A DNA stretch of 23,284 bases from IMG/VR virus record IMGVR_UViG_3300026075_000036, positions 1-23,284 of that record, one strand, 5' to 3'. The notes under the pieces were generated by a model. That model did not search any database. It had not been told where the DNA came from and saw only the letters and a program-made list of their open reading frames with translations. Each line of letters opens with the position of its first letter. The first letter of the stretch is position 1. The stretch is from a virus. The translations under genes and the position numbers were made by a program. Of the stretch, positions 16,918-23,282 are shown one piece after another.

Positions 16918-17121
16918 TTAAGCGTTTAACTTTGCAATAATTTCCTTGGCCATTGGCCCAGGTTCCCAATCATCATGTTCCCAAGACCATTTGCCGACTT
17001 TGCACTTTGGCCGTTCGTCCAGTTTTGCAATGTGTGTTTCTTCCGGGCGCTTCCAGATGTGTTGTGTTGGCGGATCGCCTTCGCCATCGAAATCAAAGAC
17101 AATGTAATAGTTGGCGTTCAT
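16918..17121 (-). CDS. Small acidic/Trp-containing protein, unknown (67 aa)
   Basis: The ATG at 17121 overlaps the fibre stop as ATGA, and the TAA abuts the glycosyltransferase start, so the gene lies tightly inside the coupled chain. The N-terminus is strand-like (NANYYIVFDFDGEGDPP), the middle alternates charged and Trp residues (HIWKRPEETH, GKWSWEHDDWEPG) and the end is a short Lys-rich helix. No signal or membrane segment is seen. I do not recognise it. Its placement between fibre and glycosyltransferase suggests a fibre-assembly or glycosylation accessory role, but that is a guess. Confidence 0.55.
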   Translation of the reverse strand: MNANYYIVFDFDGEGDPPTQHIWKRPEETHIAKLDERPKCKVGKWSWEHDDWEPGPMAKEIIAKLNA

Positions 17122-19418
17122 CGGTATTCTGTCGCTACGAAAATTCCAGTTCCACCGGCACCACCTGGGCGATTAACATTGGACGCCGTTTCCGCACCTG
17201 CACCGCCCGCGCCGGTGTTGGCCCCAGCCGCTGCTCCTGTCCCGGCAGTTGTAGTGCCAAGACCGCCGCCGCCAAAAAGAGTGTCACCACCGTTGCCACC
17301 GCAGGCTTGAGCCACAAGCAATCGTATTCCGAATGTTCCAGGGGCACCTGGCGCGTTTATGTCGCCACCACCGCCAGCGGCCCCGCCTGCTCCACCAGCA
17401 GCGATTGAATTCGTATTGCCGACAACCATGCCAGCCCCACCAAGACCACCCGCCGCGCTCATCACCGTCGAGACGAGTGTTGAACCACCAGTGCCACCGC
17501 TGACCCCGAGCGACGAACCGCCGGCACCGGCCCCGCCTATGCCGATCGAGTAACTAGCCGCCGGAGAGGTGACGAACTTGCGGCAATAACCACCAGCACC
17601 ACCACCACCTCCAGCCGCAAAACTGCTGGCCGCTCCGGTCACTCCGCCACCTCCGCCGCCGCCAGCAACGCATTCCATCATGATCGCTGTGCAATCCGCG
17701 CCCGTGGTATAAATGCCTGTCGCCGATATAATGGTGACCCGCAATGGAGTGCCCTTGGAAGCGCTGACCGCCTTACTGCTGGCGCTTGATGTCAGCAGGG
17801 ATAGTGATGCATCTTTGCTGTCCGCTGTCGTTTGAAGGGTCGAAATGACTGCAGAATCACTTACAGCCTTTGAATCGGCAGTGGAGGTAACAAGGCTCAG
17901 AGAGGCGGCTTTAGAATCACTGGTGGTTTGGAGTGTGGAAATTACCACGCTGTCAGACACAGCCTTGGAATCTGCTGTGGAGGTCACAAGCGAGAGTGAG
18001 GCAACCTTGCTGTCGCTTGTGGTTTGCAGGGTCGATATTACAACGCTGTCCGATACCGCCTTGGAGTCAGCGGTTGAGGTTAGCAAACTCAAAGAAGCAG
18101 CCTTGCTGTCTGACGTGGTTTGCAAGGTAGAGATGACGAGACTATCGCTCACCGCTTTGCTATCAGCCACCGATGCTGAGCTTCCCGCTGACACTCCCTT
18201 ACTATCGGCGGTCGATGTCAAAAGGCTGTCACTCACAGCCTTTGAATCGGCTACCGAAGCATTGGCTGTCGCTGTGGAGATCAACGCTGACTGCGATACG
18301 TCTTTGCTGTCAGCCGTGGTCTGGAGCGTTGAAATGACCACTGAATCGCTCACCGCCTTTGAATCCGCCACCGATGCCGCACTGCCAGCACTGACACCCT
18401 TGCTGTCGGCTGTCGATGCCAGTAATGAATCAGACACCGCTTTGCTGTCGGCCACTGACGCATTCAACGCCGCGCTGTCTGCCATGCTTCGCGCGGTGCT
18501 ATCCGGGCTTCCGGCATCAGCCGTGGATTGCGCGGAAGAAATCAGCGATGATTGTGAAACGTCCTTGGAATCGGATGTCGTTTGAAGCGTTGAAATTACC
18601 GCGCTGTCGCTTACGGCCTTGGAGTCCGCCACGGACGCAGCCGTTCCAGCACTGACCGCTTTACTGTCAGCCAACGATGTTAATGCCGAATCCGATACAG
18701 CTTTTGAATCGGCTATGCTGGCTGCACCGCCTGCACTCGTGGCACCAGACCCGGCAAGTGAAATCAGGCCGCTCTGCGAGCTGTCCTTACTATTCACGGC
18801 TGATTCCAACCCCGACGTTATCAGCGAATCACTAACTGCTTTTGAATCGGCGATAGATGCGTTGAGTGCGGCGCTGGTCGCCATGCTCCTGGCTATCGAG
18901 TCGGCACCGCCAGCCGCTGCCGTGGATTGCGCGATCGAAATAAGAACTGACTGCGATACGTCCTTTGAGTCGGCGGTCGTTTGAAGCGTGGATATTACCC
19001 CACTGTTGCTGACTGATTTGCTGTCTGCCGTTGAAGCAGCCGCACCAGCCGAAACCGCTTTTGAGTCAGCAATCGAAGGATCGGATGATACGGCTTTGCT
19101 GTCAGCGGTGGAAATTAACAGGCTCTGCGAGGCATTCTTGCTGTCGGCGGTGGTCTGTAGCGTGCTCGTTACCGCGCTATCGCTGACCGCCTTCGAGTCA
19201 GCAACGGAGGCGTTAAGAGCAGCACTAACGGCCATGCTGCGCGCGTCGGAGTCCGCTGCCGCTGTGAGATCAACGAAGTACGCGAGGCCGGTCCACGCCG
19301 TTACACCGTCTCCGAATTTCGCTTTAAGGGTATCGGTTTCAAGCCCGACCTGCCCAAGCCCGAGCACCGGATCTCCGGCAGTCCAGTTGGCGGCAGTGTT
19401 TCGAGCAAGTTGAATCAT
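17118..19418 (-). CDS. Long tail fibre: Mtd-type N-terminus, DSKAVSDS repeats, glycine-rich C-terminus (766 aa)
   Basis: The ATG at 19418 overlaps the collagen-like stop as ATGA. Residues 1-48 (MIQLARNTAANWTAGDPVL, then LGQVGLETDTLKAKFGDGVTAW) match the N-terminal module named after the Bordetella phage tropism determinant (Mtd_N), found at the base of many phage fibres. Residues about 52-553 are Ser/Ala/Asp-rich repeats carrying eleven exact ADSKAVSDS copies and many near copies, likely a trimeric coiled-coil stalk. Residues about 554-766 begin PLRVTIISATGIYTTGADCTA and MMECVAGGGGGGG, then continue in Gly-rich runs ending in IFVATEYR, the layout of glycine-rich phage tip domains. Probable role: host-recognition fibre. 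No reverse transcriptase or template repeat for diversification is visible here. Confidence 0.85.
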   Translation of the reverse strand: MIQLARNTAANWTAGDPVLGLGQVGLETDTLKAKFGDGVTAWTGLAYFVDLTAAADSDARSMAVSAALNASVADSKAVSDSAVTSTLQTTADSKNASQSLLISTADSKAVSSDPSIADSKAVSAGAAASTADSKSVSNSGVISTLQTTADSKDVSQSVLISIAQSTAAAGGADSIARSMATSAALNASIADSKAVSDSLITSGLESAVNSKDSSQSGLISLAGSGATSAGGAASIADSKAVSDSALTSLADSKAVSAGTAASVADSKAVSDSAVISTLQTTSDSKDVSQSSLISSAQSTADAGSPDSTARSMADSAALNASVADSKAVSDSLLASTADSKGVSAGSAASVADSKAVSDSVVISTLQTTADSKDVSQSALISTATANASVADSKAVSDSLLTSTADSKGVSAGSSASVADSKAVSDSLVISTLQTTSDSKAASLSLLTSTADSKAVSDSVVISTLQTTSDSKVASLSLVTSTADSKAVSDSVVISTLQTTSDSKAASLSLVTSTADSKAVSDSAVISTLQTTADSKDASLSLLTSSASSKAVSASKGTPLRVTIISATGIYTTGADCTAIMMECVAGGGGGGGVTGAASSFAAGGGGGAGGYCRKFVTSPAASYSIGIGGAGAGGSSLGVSGGTGGSTLVSTVMSAAGGLGGAGMVVGNTNSIAAGGAGGAAGGGGDINAPGAPGTFGIRLLVAQACGGNGGDTLFGGGGLGTTTAGTGAAAGANTGAGGAGAETASNVNRPGGAGGTGIFVATEYR
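17765..19265 (-). repeat. DSKAVSDS fibre-stalk repeat array
   Basis: This is the DNA encoding the fibre stalk. At the transcription-downstream end (about 17845-18135) three adjacent units of 96 bases encode 32-residue repeats of ADSKAVSDSVVISTLQTTSD plus a second DSK helix. DSK triplets alternate 14 and 18 residues apart, consistent with a mixture of heptads and one hendecad step. Towards 19265 the order becomes less regular, with inserted Ala/Gly spacers. The units keep their protein sequence while differing at many third codon positions, so this is not a fresh slippage array. Confidence 0.8.
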
Positions 19419-19735
19419 GGAGATCCGTCATCAACGATGAATGTTCCCGGCGTTAAACCATCGCCGTCATCGACATTAAAAGTTCCAGTGCCGCCAACAC
19501 CCGGTATTCCCTGCGGTCCCTGCGGACCTGTAGCACCGACTGGTCCTGGCAAACCAGTGGCACCGATTTGACCTGCTGGACCTGCCGGACCTGCGGCACC
19601 GGTCAATCCGCGCGGCCCAGCAACGCCAGCCTTGACCAACGGATTTAGGCTAATCGTGATCGAGTCCTGCCCGGTGTAGGCAACCGTCACTTCGCCGGGA
19701 GTCCCGAAGAGTTTCGGTAGTGGGGCTGGATTCAT
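19415..19735 (-). CDS. Collagen-like protein at the fibre base (106 aa)
   Basis: The ATG at 19735 abuts the preceding TAA. Residues 1-35 form a small beta-type domain (LFGTPGEVTVAYTG, ITISLNPLVKAG). Residues about 39-83 are about 15 Gly-X-Y triplets (GPRGLTGAAGPAGPAG and onward). The C-terminus is acidic and duplicates a motif, FNVDDGDGLTPGTFIVDDG. The arrangement is that of a short trimeric spacer. Its stop overlaps the long fibre gene as ATGA, so the two are probably made together and may form one appendage. Confidence 0.75.
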   Translation of the reverse strand: MNPAPLPKLFGTPGEVTVAYTGQDSITISLNPLVKAGVAGPRGLTGAAGPAGPAGQIGATGLPGPVGATGPQGPQGIPGVGGTGTFNVDDGDGLTPGTFIVDDGSP

Positions 19736-20065
19736 TTATCCAAGCCATTTTTTCCACCGACCGGGATCTCCGATTGCAATCGAGTTGGGTTTTATCGTTG
19801 AGATTCCGTCATCGGCATCGATCGATGCGCCGTCAAAGTAATAGAAGCCGCCACCAAGCCCGTCGCCCCTTGCCAGCAGTCCATACACAGTTGCCGAAGT
19901 GTCATCCACCAAAATAGCGGCACGCGATTCCTGCCGCAGGACTTCCATGCTGTCGTAGGCAACGCAGCATTCGCCTGTGCCGCCACCGCTCGGCAGATCG
20001 ACAATATCCACTTCGCAGCAGGTGGAGCAGCAATCGTTGACCGATGAGGGGAGGATGCTAGGCAC
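19736..20065 (-). CDS. Stand-alone tail-spike-type module with CCSTCC motif (109 aa)
   Basis: The start is a GTG at 20065 overlapping the upstream stop by eight bases; the next in-frame Met is too far in to keep the Cys-rich head. Residues about 10-36 hold six cysteines (DCCSTCCEVDIV, GTGECCVAYD). Residues about 61-109 read YGLLARGDGLGGGFYYFDG, a DADDGIS turn, and GDPGRWKKWLG. The GDGxGGxFYYxD...DDG...GRWxR order is the recognisable N-terminal module of many phage tail spikes, where it precedes a beta-helix. Here it ends the protein, so it looks like a free-standing base or adaptor. The close-set cysteines could bind metal or cross-link. Confidence 0.7.
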   Translation of the reverse strand: MPSILPSSVNDCCSTCCEVDIVDLPSGGGTGECCVAYDSMEVLRQESRAAILVDDTSATVYGLLARGDGLGGGFYYFDGASIDADDGISTIKPNSIAIGDPGRWKKWLG

Positions 20066-20294
20066 GATTTTTGAACGCTTCCGTTATTCGATTTCCCATT
20101 CCTTCCTCGGTCCCGTAGTCCTCATCATCTTTCTTTCCTTCATCGAGGATCGGCGCGTCTCCGACTTTGATGATGCAAATCTTGCCGCTCTTCTTGAGCT
20201 TGAACGTGGCGATGTCTTCGAACGTCTCGCCGTCTTTCAATCCCTCTGGCAAGATATAGGACTCTGGCGGCTGAAACTCAGGATAAGCTGCCAT
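20058..20294 (-). CDS. Small acidic protein, unknown (78 aa)
   Basis: The ATG is at 20294 with no clear ribosome-binding site, just after the hairpin at 20302-20325. The protein has a Pro-rich start (YPEFQPPESYILPEG), a beta-type middle (ETFEDIATFKLKKSGKICIIKVGD) and an acidic, then helical end (DEGKKDDEDYGTE, ITEAFKNRA). No signal or membrane segment is seen. I do not recognise a family. Between head and fibre genes it may be a small head, neck or assembly factor, but the sequence alone cannot tell. Confidence 0.55.
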   Translation of the reverse strand: MAAYPEFQPPESYILPEGLKDGETFEDIATFKLKKSGKICIIKVGDAPILDEGKKDDEDYGTEEGMGNRITEAFKNRA

Positions 20295-20301
20295 AAATTG
20301 A

Positions 20302-20325
20302 GGCGGGCCGATCCACCGACCCGCC
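20302..20325 (-). terminator. GC-rich hairpin after the 136-aa head gene (possible attenuator)
   Basis: In the minus-strand transcript, GGCGGGTCG pairs with CGGCCCGCC across a six-base loop: a nine-pair stem including one G-U wobble that exists only in this orientation (the plus-strand RNA would have a C/A mismatch there). It begins eight bases after the stop of the 136-residue gene. The tail is TCAATTTATGG rather than a clean U-run, so it is more likely a partial terminator or mRNA-stabilising stem between abundant head proteins and the fibre genes than a full stop. Confidence 0.45.
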
Positions 20326-20332
20326 GATTGAA

Positions 20333-20743
20333 TTACGAGTATTGGCCTTCGATGCCTACTTCATTGATCTTCACGTCAGCGCGCCAATTTATAGTTGTAA
20401 CCGCTGCGCCCGTGACGCGAATGATAATTGCGGGAACTGTGCCCGCCGCGAGAACAACTGTCCCGGCTACGATTTCGCAATCGTAGGCAGCGTTATCCTC
20501 GTGAGTGGCAATCGAGGTTGTCGCACCGGCTTGCGTGAGCGCGCCAAGCGCGTCCGTTTTGAAGGTCGCCGCCCGCTTGTAGCCTGCCGCAGCGGTGAAA
20601 TCGGTTTTCAAGCCGACCACGTTTGCGTCAACCAGGTAGCATTTGCCGGGGCTGGTTCGGAAGTACGACAGCGTTGTTACTGTCGCGTCCGTGGTTTGTA
20701 GCGCCTCACCGAGTAAGGCCAATGTATTGTGTGCGTTTGCCAT
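20333..20743 (-). CDS. Probable head decoration / minor structural protein (136 aa)
   Basis: The ATG at 20743 follows the capsid stop by 26 bases. The protein is Ala/Thr-rich and beta-type: LSYFRTSPGKCYLVDANVVGLK, AGYKRAATFKTDALGAL, TIVPAIIIRVTGAA-like strands and the end WRADVKINEVG. Small proteins of this composition directly downstream of a major capsid gene are usually capsid decoration or stabilising proteins, or a head-fibre base. The phrase SPGKCYLVDANVVG parallels the PAGKCALSPPII strand of the exported 466-residue protein, possibly a shared beta fold. Function is inferred from position and composition. Confidence 0.65.
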   Translation of the reverse strand: MANAHNTLALLGEALQTTDATVTTLSYFRTSPGKCYLVDANVVGLKTDFTAAAGYKRAATFKTDALGALTQAGATTSIATHEDNAAYDCEIVAGTVVLAAGTVPAIIIRVTGAAVTTINWRADVKINEVGIEGQYS

Positions 20744-20769
20744 AATAGTTTTTCTTTCTCGGTTAAGGG

Positions 20770-21957
20770 TTAGCTAACGCAGGCAGTTGCCGCGATTGCA
20801 GGGTCACAACGCAGATGCACGAATGCAACGCCGCGCTCCGGGTGAACCGGCATCGGCGCTTCGGCCAAGATACCGCGATGATAGATGATGTTACCGTCAG
20901 GATTACAAACGCGATCGGGTATATTCATCACCTTCCAGACGCCCGTGTAATTCACCGGGTTGAAGGGGAATTTGTTGGCCACCGTCCCAATCGGTCGGGG
21001 AATGAGGCTCTTGTAAACGGTCGGATCGAAGATAACCGTTTCTTCGTATGGGGCCGTCTCGTAGGACGGGTTGATCTCAGCTTTGACGCCCTTGGTCGCT
21101 GCCGTGGTGTAGAACGCCGGGACTTCGGTGTAAACGCCGCCAGCGCAGGTGAACCGACGAGGATAATCATCGATCAGGTGAACAAACCCGCGATAGATGC
21201 GCCGGTCGGTCAGGAATGGCTTGAGCAGTTCATTCGGTTGGCCATACCTCAGGTCCTGGCGAATGTCCGCGTTGTTGAAGATCAAACTGTTCGCCGTCTC
21301 CCATGATGTCAGCAAGGTGAGAACAGCCGAGCCGTTATCGGTAACCATCGCTGATTGCCGGGCACCATCCCGGCGAAGCTTGGCCGCGTAGATGTCCAGC
21401 AAACCTTGGGTGAGAATCGAGCTTGGACAGGTCGCGGGATACGTGAGCGCCCCGGTATTGCTTTCGACGGGGCCAGAGAGGGTGGCCACGACTTTGCGTT
21501 TGACCATCCTGAAGTAGTTGTGGCGATAGCGAATCTCCCATTCGAGGCGGGAGTACTCGCCAAGGATGTCCACGATGGCATTGAGTTGCTGTTGCAACTC
21601 AAACGGGCCGCGCATGGATTCAGCGCAGAAATCCGGGCCTTCCAGAAAGATCCGCTGCATGTTGAACGATCGGGTAGTGCTGGCGATGCCGACTTTCGTG
21701 GCTGGAGCCAGACACATCCCGCCTTCAGCACCATCGGATTCGGAGCTAAGGACATTGTGCCATGTCGGTTCGACTTCGGTTGGAGCCGAGCGTTCATAGG
21801 TCAGAACCGACCATGAATCGCCCATGCCTTCAGGGACTACGCCGCGTTGAACGAGGCGGATGATTGGGGTATCGGCAAAGTGCCGGGTGTAAATTTCGTT
21901 GGCGATGAAGCGACCGCTTTCGCGTGTCACAACCTCGGTTATTGCGGTGCAACTCAT
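20770..21957 (-). CDS. Probable major capsid protein (395 aa)
   Basis: I prefer the ATG at 21957; a TTG four codons upstream is open but less likely. The size fits phage coat proteins. Features resembling coat families are an N-terminal helix (ITEVVTRESGRFIANEIYTR), a polar loop (YERSAPTEVEPTWHNV), a long amphipathic spine-like helix (FELQQQLNAIVDILGEYSRLEWEIRY), a DNG turn followed by a helix (AMVTDNGSAVLTLLTSWE), and a beta-rich C-terminal half with YKSLIPRPIGT and GVAFVHLRCDP. The phrase FLEGPDFCAES also recurs, to my memory, in capsid-like proteins of related phages. A promoter and leader lie just ahead and a decoration-type gene just after, as expected for a highly expressed coat protein. 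A head-scaffold fusion is not apparent. Confidence 0.65.
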   Translation of the reverse strand: MSCTAITEVVTRESGRFIANEIYTRHFADTPIIRLVQRGVVPEGMGDSWSVLTYERSAPTEVEPTWHNVLSSESDGAEGGMCLAPATKVGIASTTRSFNMQRIFLEGPDFCAESMRGPFELQQQLNAIVDILGEYSRLEWEIRYRHNYFRMVKRKVVATLSGPVESNTGALTYPATCPSSILTQGLLDIYAAKLRRDGARQSAMVTDNGSAVLTLLTSWETANSLIFNNADIRQDLRYGQPNELLKPFLTDRRIYRGFVHLIDDYPRRFTCAGGVYTEVPAFYTTAATKGVKAEINPSYETAPYEETVIFDPTVYKSLIPRPIGTVANKFPFNPVNYTGVWKVMNIPDRVCNPDGNIIYHRGILAEAPMPVHPERGVAFVHLRCDPAIAATACVS

Positions 21958-21964
21958 ATACTTA

Positions 21965-22013
21965 GACAAAAATTACTGCGACAAGATCTACGGATAGATC
22001 TCAGGTTTTTGTC
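21965..22013 (-). promoter_or_regulatory. Structured leader ahead of the capsid gene, with alternative pairings
   Basis: In minus-strand RNA the last 50 bases before the capsid start can fold as an outer stem GACAAAAA/TTTTTGTC (22006-22013 with 21965-21972) around an inner hairpin AGATCTA-TCCG-TAGATCT (21984-22001). A competing stem, ACAAGA/TCTTGT (22012-22017 with 21981-21986), uses bases from both. The outer stem ends about eight bases before the capsid ATG, so folding could affect ribosome access. No known riboswitch class was recognised. Confidence 0.45.
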
Positions 22014-22132
22014 TTGTGCCGGAAGACTTAAAGGCGATTGCAGTCCGCTCAGGCTGCGCCAATAGAGCGTAAGTTTTGGGAAGGTGAGATCAACACCGGG
22101 AGGATCAGTTTTTTATTCCCGAACTTAAATCG

Positions 22133-22160
22133 AGAATAGGCTTGCTTGCACTTTTGTCAA
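22133..22160 (-). promoter_or_regulatory. Sigma70-type promoter driving the capsid and downstream genes
   Basis: On the minus strand a perfect TTGACA (22155-22160) is followed by a 16-base spacer and TATTCT (22133-22138), four of six matches to TATAAT including the first two and last positions. Transcription would start near 22125, giving a leader of about 165 bases before the capsid ATG. It is the only strong promoter-like pair I found in the window, and it sits in the only sizeable gap. Confidence 0.6.
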
Positions 22161-22256
22161 GCGGCATGATTTTGCCACTTGGTTTGGCTCTCCGCGCAAC
22201 GGTCTGGTTCTCCCAGATTTGCTCAGGTCGGGCTGTGAAAGCCGAGGTATGGTACT

Positions 22257-22490
22257 TTAATCCCCTTGCAGCAATGTGAGGGGATTTTCTTTTCGGAAGA
22301 TAGGTTGGATGTGTTTCCAAAATCCAGCGTCCATTATGAAGAAGCATTCATATTCGGCGGTAACGTAGGAAGGATTGATGATCGGATTCCGCTGCACCTT
22401 CCAAATCCGCTCATACGTCTCCGCAGGCGGCAGGAGGCTAAACCCGAACAGGGCGAGCGCGGAGTTTTTAAGGAATGATCGGCGGTTCAT
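22257..22490 (-). CDS. Small protein with twin-arginine (Tat) signal (77 aa)
   Basis: The ATG at 22490 overlaps the upstream 68-residue gene by 23 bases. The N-terminus MNRRSFLKNSALALFGFSLLPPA is a textbook Tat signal: RRSFLK, a hydrophobic segment, then a Pro/Ala region. The mature part is only about 50 residues, with ITNP-like strand RNPIINPSYVTAEYECFFIMD and GFWKHIQPIFRKE. I recall small Tat-signalled proteins with AEYECFFIM-type phrases beside capsid genes in other phages, but know no function. A Tat protein of this size would be exported to the periplasm or cell envelope folded or with a partner. Candidates are superinfection exclusion or envelope modification, both guesses. The last codons coincide with a hairpin. 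Confidence 0.65.
   Translation of the reverse strand: MNRRSFLKNSALALFGFSLLPPAETYERIWKVQRNPIINPSYVTAEYECFFIMDAGFWKHIQPIFRKENPLTLLQGD
22259..22286 (-). terminator. Hairpin at the 3-prime end of the Tat-signal gene
   Basis: AATCCCCT (22259-22266) and AGGGGATT (22279-22286) form an eight-pair stem with a 12-base loop that covers the last codons and stop of the Tat gene. In the minus-strand RNA no U-run follows, so it is not a classical terminator in that direction; in plus orientation it is followed by TTCTTTTC, but no plus-strand gene needs it. It may stabilise the 3-prime end of the upstream message. Confidence 0.3.
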
Positions 22491-22674
22491 GCAAATATTT
22501 GATTATGACCTCGCCCTTGATTCTATTCACTGATTCGTAATCATGCATCGCACCGCAGAGCATCATCTGCTGGGACACCGCAATCCCAAATTCTTTCGCC
22601 TTGTCGTCGCTCAATTCTACTACATGCAGAATAGTTCGCCCATCAACTTGTTCGGTCCAACTGATCGTCCTCAT
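22468..22674 (-). CDS. Small protein, unknown (68 aa)
   Basis: The ATG at 22674 overlaps the methyltransferase stop as ATGA, and the C-terminus overlaps the Tat gene. It is a small soluble alpha/beta-type protein: strand RTISWTEQVDGRTILHVVELS, a helix KAKEFGIAVSQQMMLCGAMH and a final strand GEVIIKYLHEPPI. No signal, membrane segment or known motif is visible. I do not recognise it. Coupling to both neighbours suggests a three-gene unit upstream of the capsid promoter. Confidence 0.6.
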   Translation of the reverse strand: MRTISWTEQVDGRTILHVVELSDDKAKEFGIAVSQQMMLCGAMHDYESVNRIKGEVIIKYLHEPPIIP

Positions 22675-23282
22675 GCCCTCTGGAACACCTTGTATTTCTC
22701 ATCGGCGTTGATCGCTTTGAATCCATAGCCCTCGATCAATCCCAGCGCCTTCTGCGTCGAGCACCAATCCGAGTCATCAAAAATCCAAAAGCTTTTGCGT
22801 TTGAGCAACGGTGCGAATTGCTTCACTTCCCGGCAGCTGATTTCTTCGGAGTGGTTGCCGTCTTGATGAAAGAAGTCGATTGAACGCTCGGGGAACATTT
22901 TAGCTGCTTGCTGGCTACTTGCGTAAATCCACCGCAGATAGCGTCCGAGCTTTAGATCCATCGTGGACTTTACGAAGCCAGCGTAGATCGCATCCAAGTC
23001 CACGTTCTTGCTCCACCACTCGACATGCTCTTGGCCTTGCTCGCCAGCGATGGCATCTTCAACGCTCCACGGGTCAATGCCGTAGAAAACACCGCTGCCA
23101 TTCTCGCGCAGAGCCATTGCGATTGGGACCGCTGATTTGCCGCCAAAGATACCCGTCTCCACCACGAGCTTCGGCTTGTGCTCAAGAATTATCTCCGCCA
23201 TGACGACAGCCTTTTCGGGCGTGCACCAGCCTTCGAGCGGCTTCATGGCTTCGAGGATTGAGGCTTTGAATTGCTCGGTCAT
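22671..23282 (-). CDS. Class I SAM-dependent methyltransferase (Methyltransf_24 / CmcI-like, 203 aa)
   Basis: The ATG at 23282 is two bases from the window edge, so an upstream extension cannot be excluded, although a 203-residue length fits the family. The Rossmann motif I is KLVVETGIFGGKSAVPIA (about 35-52), with the Gly-rich turn for SAM. Motif II is GVFYGIDPWS. DFFHQDGNHSEEISCREVKQF (about 136-156) is the usual I/VDxxxxDGxHxxE signature of this group, which includes cephalosporin-hydroxylase-like and sugar methyltransferases, where the Asp and His hold metal and substrate. FWIFDDSDW follows. The substrate is unknown; a sugar is plausible, given glycosyltransferase and acetyltransferase genes later in the cluster. 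Its stop overlaps the next gene as ATGA. Confidence 0.8.
   Translation of the reverse strand: MTEQFKASILEAMKPLEGWCTPEKAVVMAEIILEHKPKLVVETGIFGGKSAVPIAMALRENGSGVFYGIDPWSVEDAIAGEQGQEHVEWWSKNVDLDAIYAGFVKSTMDLKLGRYLRWIYASSQQAAKMFPERSIDFFHQDGNHSEEISCREVKQFAPLLKRKSFWIFDDSDWCSTQKALGLIEGYGFKAINADEKYKVFQRA

Larger units (their letters stand above)
21958..22256. other. Intergenic region between the Tat-signal gene and the capsid gene
   Basis: This 299-base stretch is the only notable gap in the window. From right to left it holds AT-moderate sequence with no convincing gene, the promoter at 22133-22160, a leader of about 165 bases with a weak GGCG/CGCC stem, and the structured element next to the capsid start. 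An 80-codon frame runs through part of it but overlaps the Tat gene and promoter, and I do not accept it as coding. Confidence 0.6.

Noticed and set aside
17765-19265. Repeat array considered as CRISPR or minisatellite
   Set aside because: Units are in-frame coding repeats of 96 bases with synonymous differences and no unique spacers.
17845-19413. Long plus-strand open frames opposite the fibre repeats
   Set aside because: They mirror the repetitive Ser/Ala/Asp codons of the minus-strand fibre, break at 18585 and 18984, and encode a low-complexity ESLTAFESA pattern with no start signals. This is an antisense artefact of the repeat composition.
17118-19418. Diversity-generating retroelement target, because of the Mtd-type N-terminus
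   Set aside because: No reverse transcriptase, no template/variable repeat pair and no C-type lectin tip are visible in the window; only the N-terminal module is shared.
22105-22347. 80-codon minus-strand frame
   Set aside because: It overlaps the Tat-signal gene by about 90 bases, runs through the promoter, and its composition (basic, no domain) does not look like a real protein.
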